9,805 bases of DNA, taken from assembly GCA_040384645.1 (NCBI GenBank), contig JAZKIX010000125.1, positions 1 to 9,805 of the forward strand. The letters run 5' to 3'. Both the position numbers and the translations under genes were made by a program. This DNA is from JAZKIX01 sp040384645. GTDB taxonomy: Bacteria; Pseudomonadota; Gammaproteobacteria; Burkholderiales; Burkholderiaceae_D. Below the pieces are notes generated by a model, which ran no database searches, was not told the DNA's origin, and saw nothing but the letters and a program-made list of their open reading frames with translations. Of the stretch, positions 5,845 through 9,805 are shown in pieces (position 1 is the first letter of the stretch; each line of letters opens with the position of its first letter).

Positions 5845-5876
5845 AAAGAACGAAACCGGTTAGAAACTTAACCGGT
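5845..5876 (-). terminator. Probable terminator of the XRE-like gene
   Basis: On the minus strand ACCGGTTA and TAACCGGT (5876-5869 with 5862-5855) form a perfect 8-bp stem around a 6-nt loop. The T-rich run TTTCGTTCTTT follows. It begins 26 bp after the stop at 5902. Confidence 0.65.
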
Positions 5877-5901
5877 CACGCGCTAAAACAAGCACTTTCA
5901 G

Positions 5902-6309
5902 TCAACTTTTGTGATTTACCCGAACAAGAAGACGAATAAATTCTCGTGCAATTTGGCGATGATGCTCATCCAGACGCTGTAAATCGGCCAAAAGCTTCAC
6001 ATCGTTCGAATCGAAGCGCGCTAACAAACCGGCCGATTCGGATGCCTGTGAACGCACTTCAGCGCCGCCAAACCGAAGCCACTCGGCAGGAACGCCGAGC
6101 CACAACGCGAGCGTGCGTAATTTCTCTTGCGTGGGAATAGCCTCGCCAACCAGCCATTTACGGGCTGCATGGACGGTTATGGGACGGCCGGAGAAGCGAA
6201 TGTTAAATTCGCGTGCCAGTTTAGTCGGGCTATCGGGGGAATAATGGGCGCTACGCAACGCTTGTTGTAAGCGTTCGCTAAAGCCGTCCCGTTCTATAGA
6301 TGCATTCAT
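5902..6309 (-). CDS. Small XRE/Cro-like helix-turn-helix regulator
   Basis: This is a 135-residue protein with a single recognisable DNA-binding region at about residues 27-80: SPTKLAREFN, then ITVHAARKWLVGEAIPTQEK, then LRTLALWLGVPAEWLRFG. This pattern, with a helix supplying ARKW contacts and the LGV.AEWLR ending, is typical of CI/XRE-like regulators in betaproteobacterial chromosomes. The C-terminal part (about 95-131) looks like one or two amphipathic helices (LLADLQRLDEHHRQIAREFIRLL), suited to dimer formation. No ligand or peptidase domain is seen. The ATG at 6309 has AGTAGG 4 nt upstream, lying partly in the second copy of a tandem repeat. It reads toward the phasin gene but ends in its own terminator. 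Its target is unknown; its own leader is an obvious candidate. Confidence 0.8.
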   Translation of the reverse strand: MNASIERDGFSERLQQALRSAHYSPDSPTKLAREFNIRFSGRPITVHAARKWLVGEAIPTQEKLRTLALWLGVPAEWLRFGGAEVRSQASESAGLLARFDSNDVKLLADLQRLDEHHRQIAREFIRLLVRVNHKS

Positions 6310-6315
6310 TGTGCC

Positions 6316-6352
6316 TACTATTTCATGTCGATACTTACTATTTCATGTCGAT
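6316..6352. repeat. 17-bp perfect tandem repeat in the XRE leader
   Basis: TACTATTTCATGTCGAT occurs at 6316-6332 and again at 6336-6352, a 20-bp period with 3 intervening bases (act). It ends 6 bp before the XRE start codon. On the minus strand each copy reads ATCGACATGAAATAGTA, containing the minimal ORF ATG AAA TAG. Possible roles are an autoregulatory operator with two sites on the same helix face, or a translation-attenuating leader. Confidence 0.85.
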
Positions 6353-6372
6353 CCGTGAAAGTCAGTTTCTGC

Positions 6373-6400
6373 ATACTAAAGACTTTTCGTGACAGTTCAA
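6373..6400 (-). promoter_or_regulatory. Candidate promoter of the XRE gene
   Basis: On the minus strand TTGAAC (6400-6395, 4/6) and TAGTAT (6378-6373, 4/6) lie 16 bp apart. The start would be near 6366, placing the tandem repeat inside a leader of about 57 nt. The -35 box overlaps the palindrome at 6396-6410. Confidence 0.35.
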
Positions 6401-6410
6401 TATACTTGAA
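6396..6410. promoter_or_regulatory. Palindrome TTCAA-N5-TTGAA upstream of the XRE gene
   Basis: TTCAATATACTTGAA is a 5-5-5 inverted repeat overlapping the proposed -35 box of the XRE gene. Its position fits a repressor site, but the arms are short and AT-rich, so chance is possible. Confidence 0.3.
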
Positions 6411-6499
6411 GTAACAATTGAAAATTCAGTGAAGCGCAGCTGCGGGTGACAAAAGACCGCAATAATGACGCTTTTCTTGAGCAATAAAGTGTATTCAAG

Positions 6500-6634
6500 T
6501 TAGTCGAGCAGTGTAACGCCGTTGCCACTGTTCGGCTGCCAGTATAGGGCAAGCGGTGCAGATATTTGTAGGTATTTCAGAAACAGATGCATGGCATTAT
6601 TGCTAAGTGGCAATGCACCAATTCCGACGCCCAT
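6500..6634 (-). CDS. Possible 44-residue ORF overlapping the MBL stop
   Basis: The ATG at 6634-6632 shares its A with the last base of the MBL-hydrolase stop (TGATG), a layout typical of translational coupling. The ORF runs to a TAA at 6500 and gives a 44-residue product with a hydrophobic middle (LFLKYLQISAPLALYW, about residues 17-32) and a polar end (PNSGNGVTLLD). I recognise no family. Third-position GC is about 50%, which gives little support for coding. It could be a real small membrane-associated protein, the decayed tail of a longer hydrolase, or chance. Confidence 0.3.
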   Translation of the reverse strand: MGVGIGALPLSNNAMHLFLKYLQISAPLALYWQPNSGNGVTLLD

Positions 6635-7698
6635 CAATGGCGCGAAAACCGCAGGATGCCATCCGAATCCGCCCCGCGCTGGAGCACGCCGTCGACCCAA
6701 AGCTTATGCAAGTGCGCCAACGCTTCGCCCAAGGCGAAGCTGAGCTGATGCGCATCGAGCGTGCGGCGGAACATGACGGGGACGATATCGGCGGCCGACT
6801 GTGGTGTATTGCAGGCCTCGATGACTTCATCCAGGCGAGCTTGGTGATGCTGTTCTAATTGCGTAATGCGAATCGGCAGGCCAATAAACGGTTTTCCGTG
6901 CGAAGGCAATACCAGTGTTGTGGCTGGCAGGTCGGAAAACTTCTCTAACGAGTCGAGATAAAGTTGCAAGGGATTCGCTTCCGGCTCGATGGCGAATACC
7001 GATACATTGGTCGAAATACGCGGCAACACCATATCGCCAGAAATCAGCAATAGCAAATCCGTACAGTACAAAGACACGTGTTCCGGTGAATGACCAAAGC
7101 CGGTAATCACGCGCCAGCCATGCTGGCCAATCGTCAGTTGTTGCGCGTCAAACATGCGGTGGTACGCGACCGGTATCGATGGCACCAGCGCCGGATAGAA
7201 ATTACGGCGGCCTTCCAATTGCGCCAGCATCGCCGGCTCGCGCAAGCCATGGCGCTGGAAATGCGGGAAGGCTGCCGAGCCATCCGCACCCGGCAATGCG
7301 GCTGACATCATGCGGCCGAACGCATACTCGCCCGCACTCATCCAAAGCCGCACATTCCAGCGGGCGCATAGCCAATCGGCCAAGCCAAGATGGTCTGGGT
7401 GGCAATGGGTCGCGATGACGCGCAAGATCGGCAAACCGCGCAGTTGCAAAGTGAAGATGATTTCCCACGCGGCACGGGTTGCATCGTTGGCGACGCCGCA
7501 ATCGACCACAGTCCAGCCATGCATCGGGCCGGTGTCGGTGTCGATCCGATCTTCCAGCAGCCACAAATTGATATGGTTCAGGGCAAAGGGCAAGCTCATG
7601 CGAATCCACAATACGCCGGGCGCGACTTCAATCGTAGAGCTGGACTCAGGTACCACATCGCCAAAGGGATAATTCAATTGGGATTCAAGATCATTCAT
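6634..7698 (-). CDS. MBL-fold metallo-hydrolase (glyoxalase II-like)
   Basis: A cytoplasmic metallo-beta-lactamase-fold hydrolase of 354 residues, probably binding two zinc or similar ions. The metal ligands are visible: H98, H100, D102 and H103 in THCHPDHLG, H203 and H207 in GHSPEH, D222 in SGDMVLP, and H267 in PSHGKPF. The C-terminal 60 residues (about 290-350) resemble the helical or winged-helix tail of the LACTB2-like and thioesterase-like branch. Members often hydrolyse thioesters, which would suit the divergent acyl-CoA dehydrogenase, but the substrate is not shown by the sequence. The same pairing with an isovaleryl-CoA dehydrogenase and aceK is, from memory, common in betaproteobacteria. 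The ATG at 7698 has no clear Shine-Dalgarno, and no better start lies nearby. Confidence 0.88.
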   Translation of the reverse strand: MNDLESQLNYPFGDVVPESSSTIEVAPGVLWIRMSLPFALNHINLWLLEDRIDTDTGPMHGWTVVDCGVANDATRAAWEIIFTLQLRGLPILRVIATHCHPDHLGLADWLCARWNVRLWMSAGEYAFGRMMSAALPGADGSAAFPHFQRHGLREPAMLAQLEGRRNFYPALVPSIPVAYHRMFDAQQLTIGQHGWRVITGFGHSPEHVSLYCTDLLLLISGDMVLPRISTNVSVFAIEPEANPLQLYLDSLEKFSDLPATTLVLPSHGKPFIGLPIRITQLEQHHQARLDEVIEACNTPQSAADIVPVMFRRTLDAHQLSFALGEALAHLHKLWVDGVLQRGADSDGILRFSRH

Positions 7699-7714
7699 GA
7701 CAGCCGCGGGTAAG

Positions 7715-7743
7715 TTTCCAAATTAGGTAAGCGCGCCTACAAT
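7715..7743 (+). promoter_or_regulatory. Candidate promoter of the isovaleryl-CoA dehydrogenase gene
   Basis: TTTCCA (7715-7720, 4/6) and TACAAT (7738-7743, 5/6) lie 17 bp apart in the 170-bp divergent region. The leader would be about 118 nt. A second -10-like box, TATGAT (7761-7766), is an alternative but lacks a fitting -35. Confidence 0.35.
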
Positions 7744-7855
7744 AAAATTAGTAGATTGGCTATGATCGGATTGCCGACCGTTTTTCAATGCCAGCAGAAG
7801 CGCAAAGAGATAGTACCCGCTAGCGGCGATTCCAACAAAATTTGCATTTCACTTT

Positions 7856-7861
7856 AGGAGG
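7856..7861 (+). promoter_or_regulatory. Shine-Dalgarno deciding the dehydrogenase start
   Basis: AGGAGG is a perfect core. It lies 7 nt before the ATG at 7869 and only 1 nt before the in-frame ATG at 7863, so 7869 is the likely start. A further in-frame TTG at 7842 lies upstream of the site and cannot use it. Confidence 0.85.
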
Positions 7862-7868
7862 AATGACG

Positions 7869-9053
7869 ATGCGCGAGCTACCCGGCTTAACCTTTGATCA
7901 TGGCGAAGAAATTGCCGCCTTACGCGCCACCGTGGCGCAATTCGCCGCCAATGAAATAGCGCCGCGGGCAGCCCAGATCGACCGTAGCGACCAGTTTCCG
8001 ATGGATCTGTGGCGCAAGATGGGCGCGCTCGGTGTACTGGGCATCACGGCCGACGAGCAATATGGCGGCAGCGCAATGGGATATCTGGCGCATATCGTCG
8101 CGATGGAAGAGATTTCCCGCGCTTCCGCTGCAGTCGGTTTGTCCTATGGCGCTCATTCCAATCTTTGCATCAACCAGATCAGCCGCAACGGCTCTGCCGC
8201 GCAAAAGGCGCAATATTTGCCAGGGCTGATCGCCGGCGATTTGATTGGCGCCCTTGCCATGTCGGAGCCTAATGCCGGTTCGGACGTGGTCAGCATGAAG
8301 TGCCGGGCCGAGCGCAAAGACAGTCACTGGCTATTGAACGGCAGCAAAATGTGGATTACCAATGGCCCCGATGCGGACGTGCTGGTGGTGTACGCCAAAA
8401 CCGATCCGACAGCTGGTGCGCGTGGCATGACGGCGTTTCTGATTGAAAAAAACTTTCCTGGTTTTTCAGTCGCGCAAAAACTCGACAAGCTCGGCATGCG
8501 CGGCTCCCATACCGGCGAATTGGTATTTCAGGACTGCCGCGTGCCGGATGAAAACGTGCTCGGCGCAGTCGGCCAGGGCGCTAAAGTCTTGATGTCGGGC
8601 CTGGATTTCGAGCGTGCCGTGCTGGCCGGCGGGCCGCTCGGCATCATGCAAGCCTGCCTCGATCTAGTCTTGCCGTATATACATGAGCGCCAGCAATTCG
8701 GCCAAGCCATCGGCGAATTTCAATTGATGCAGGGCAAGGTAGCCGATATGTATTCCACCGCGATGGCATGCAAAGCCTACGTGTATGCAGTTGGCCAGGC
8801 GTGTGACCGCGCCGAAACGCCGGAAGCGGCGCGTGCCTTGCGCAAGGATGCTGCCGGCGCAATTTTGTACGCGGCTGAAAAAGCGACCTGGATGGCGGGC
8901 GAAGCGATTCAGGCATTGGGCGGCAATGGTTATATCAACGATTATCCGGCCGGGCGCTTATGGCGCGATGCCAAGTTATATGAAATCGGTGCCGGCACCA
9001 GCGAAATCCGGCGCATGCTGATTGGACGCGAATTGTTTGAAGCAACAGCTTGA
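7869..9053 (+). CDS. ivd: Isovaleryl-CoA dehydrogenase
   Basis: This FAD enzyme of leucine breakdown oxidises isovaleryl-CoA to 3-methylcrotonyl-CoA and passes electrons to electron-transfer flavoprotein. From the ATG at 7869 the protein has 394 residues, normal for the family. Visible parts are the FAD/substrate segment ALAMSEPNAGSD (128-139), WITNG (162-166), and the C-terminal ALGGNGY...YEIGAGTSEIRRMLIGREL. The LDFERAVLAGGPLGIMQ stretch, with Glu248, corresponds to the isovaleryl-specific position of the catalytic base; in most other acyl-CoA dehydrogenases the base is the Glu before GTSEI-like motifs, where this protein has Gly/Ala. That supports isovaleryl-CoA over a straight-chain substrate. 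aceK follows 55 bp later on the same strand without a visible terminator. liuA is a synonym; liuB, liuC and liuD are not in the window. Confidence 0.9.
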   Translation: MRELPGLTFDHGEEIAALRATVAQFAANEIAPRAAQIDRSDQFPMDLWRKMGALGVLGITADEQYGGSAMGYLAHIVAMEEISRASAAVGLSYGAHSNLCINQISRNGSAAQKAQYLPGLIAGDLIGALAMSEPNAGSDVVSMKCRAERKDSHWLLNGSKMWITNGPDADVLVVYAKTDPTAGARGMTAFLIEKNFPGFSVAQKLDKLGMRGSHTGELVFQDCRVPDENVLGAVGQGAKVLMSGLDFERAVLAGGPLGIMQACLDLVLPYIHERQQFGQAIGEFQLMQGKVADMYSTAMACKAYVYAVGQACDRAETPEAARALRKDAAGAILYAAEKATWMAGEAIQALGGNGYINDYPAGRLWRDAKLYEIGAGTSEIRRMLIGRELFEATA

Positions 9054-9108
9054 GAAAACGTACGAACCCCTATTTCGCGGACCAGAATTTTTTAAAAGCT
9101 ATCCCCTA

Positions 9109-9805
9109 ATGACCCAAGCGCGTTTCCCTAAATTACTGTCCTCGCAAATTGCCTTCGACATTGCCCGCACCATGCTCGACGGCTTTGACAAGCATTACCG
9201 CCTGTTTCGCATCACCAGTCAGCAAGCCAGGCGCTATTTCGAGGAAGGGACCTGGAAAGAGGCGCAGATCGCGGCGCGTGGCCGGATCGGCTACTACGAC
9301 CGGCGTGTACAGGAATGCGTACAGCAGCTGGAAGATGAATACGAATCGGCGGAGTTGACGGACCAAGTCTGGCGCGAGGTCAAGCTGCATTACATCGGGC
9401 TCTTGACCGACCATAAACAGCCTGAGTTGGCCGAAACTTTTTTTAATTCCGTGTGCTGCAATATTTTGCATCGCACCTATTTTCATAACGACTTCATTTT
9501 TGTGCGGCCGGCGATATCAACCGAATACATCGAGACTGATGAGCTGGCGCCGACCTACCGCGTGTATTACCCGGCGCGTGACGGTTTGGCGTTTACGCTC
9601 AAGCGCATCATCACCAATTTCCAATTGCAGCGCCCGTTTGCCGACCTTGAGCGCGACATTGGCTTGATCGAGGCACGCCTTAAGGCGATGTTTGGCTTTA
9701 CCGGCATCGAGCCGAATCATCAAATCCACGTGCTGGCTAGCCTGTTCTTTCGCAACAAGGGCGCCTACATCGTCGGCAAGGGCATCAACGGCAACCGCGA
9801 ATACC
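9109..9805 (+). CDS. aceK: Isocitrate dehydrogenase kinase/phosphatase (5' part)
   Basis: AceK phosphorylates and dephosphorylates isocitrate dehydrogenase and so splits carbon between the TCA cycle and the glyoxylate bypass. The frame is open from the ATG at 9109 to the window edge: 232 codons, about 40% of the usual 570-600 residues. This covers the N-terminal regulatory part only; the ATP-binding kinase core lies outside. Family blocks visible are ARTMLDGFDKHYRLF (19-33), GRIGYYDRRV (58-67), LHYIGLLTD (93-101), AETFFNSV (108-115) and LFFRNKGAYIVGKG (212-225), which match blocks I recall from E. coli AceK. The Shine-Dalgarno is weak. It lies 55 bp after the isovaleryl-CoA dehydrogenase stop, with no aceA or aceB in view. 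Confidence 0.93.
   Translation, partial: MTQARFPKLLSSQIAFDIARTMLDGFDKHYRLFRITSQQARRYFEEGTWKEAQIAARGRIGYYDRRVQECVQQLEDEYESAELTDQVWREVKLHYIGLLTDHKQPELAETFFNSVCCNILHRTYFHNDFIFVRPAISTEYIETDELAPTYRVYYPARDGLAFTLKRIITNFQLQRPFADLERDIGLIEARLKAMFGFTGIEPNHQIHVLASLFFRNKGAYIVGKGINGNREY

Overview
The window looks like chromosomal DNA of a betaproteobacterium, most likely Burkholderiales of the Oxalobacteraceae type with moderate GC. The basis is its mix of polyhydroxybutyrate (PHB) genes (thiolase and a phasin), an isovaleryl-CoA dehydrogenase next to aceK, a bioF, and the general protein style. The genus is not determined. I see no large new multi-gene system. The unusual material lies in the spaces between the genes.

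Left edge to 620: the first 18 codons of a minus-strand gene, probably a membrane-anchored c-type cytochrome, face away from a plus-strand tRNA-Arg(CCG) gene. After a gene-poor stretch comes a clean 148-bp non-autonomous mobile element (473-620). It has 18-bp terminal inverted repeats (17/18 matching) and a perfect 10-bp target duplication, and it sits exactly after the bioF stop codon. It carries a GC-rich palindrome of a widely dispersed bacterial type.

621-3040 (minus strand): a tight two-gene unit of a cytochrome P450 followed 11 bp later by bioF (7-keto-8-aminopelargonate synthase). It resembles the idea of the Bacillus BioI route, in which a P450 cleaves an acyl chain to give the pimeloyl thioester that BioF consumes. 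A gap of about 475 bp with two hairpins separates it from the next gene.

3517-5524 (minus strand): acetyl-CoA acetyltransferase and a phasin, both part of PHB metabolism, each with its own Shine-Dalgarno and separated by a terminator. The phasin has a good sigma-70-like promoter flanked by two identical palindromic GTGCGCCGCA boxes, which are candidate operators. 5902-6309 (minus) encodes a small XRE-like DNA-binding protein. Its leader contains a perfect 17-bp tandem repeat, and each copy holds a Met-Lys-stop mini-ORF.

6634-7698 (minus) is an MBL-fold hydrolase, with a possible 44-codon ORF overlapping its stop codon. Divergent from it on the plus strand are isovaleryl-CoA dehydrogenase (7869-9053) and the 5' part of aceK (9109 to the window end). 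These connect leucine breakdown, which yields acetyl-CoA and acetoacetate, with control of isocitrate flux at the glyoxylate branch point. With the thiolase and phasin, most of the window concerns acetyl-CoA supply, storage and use.
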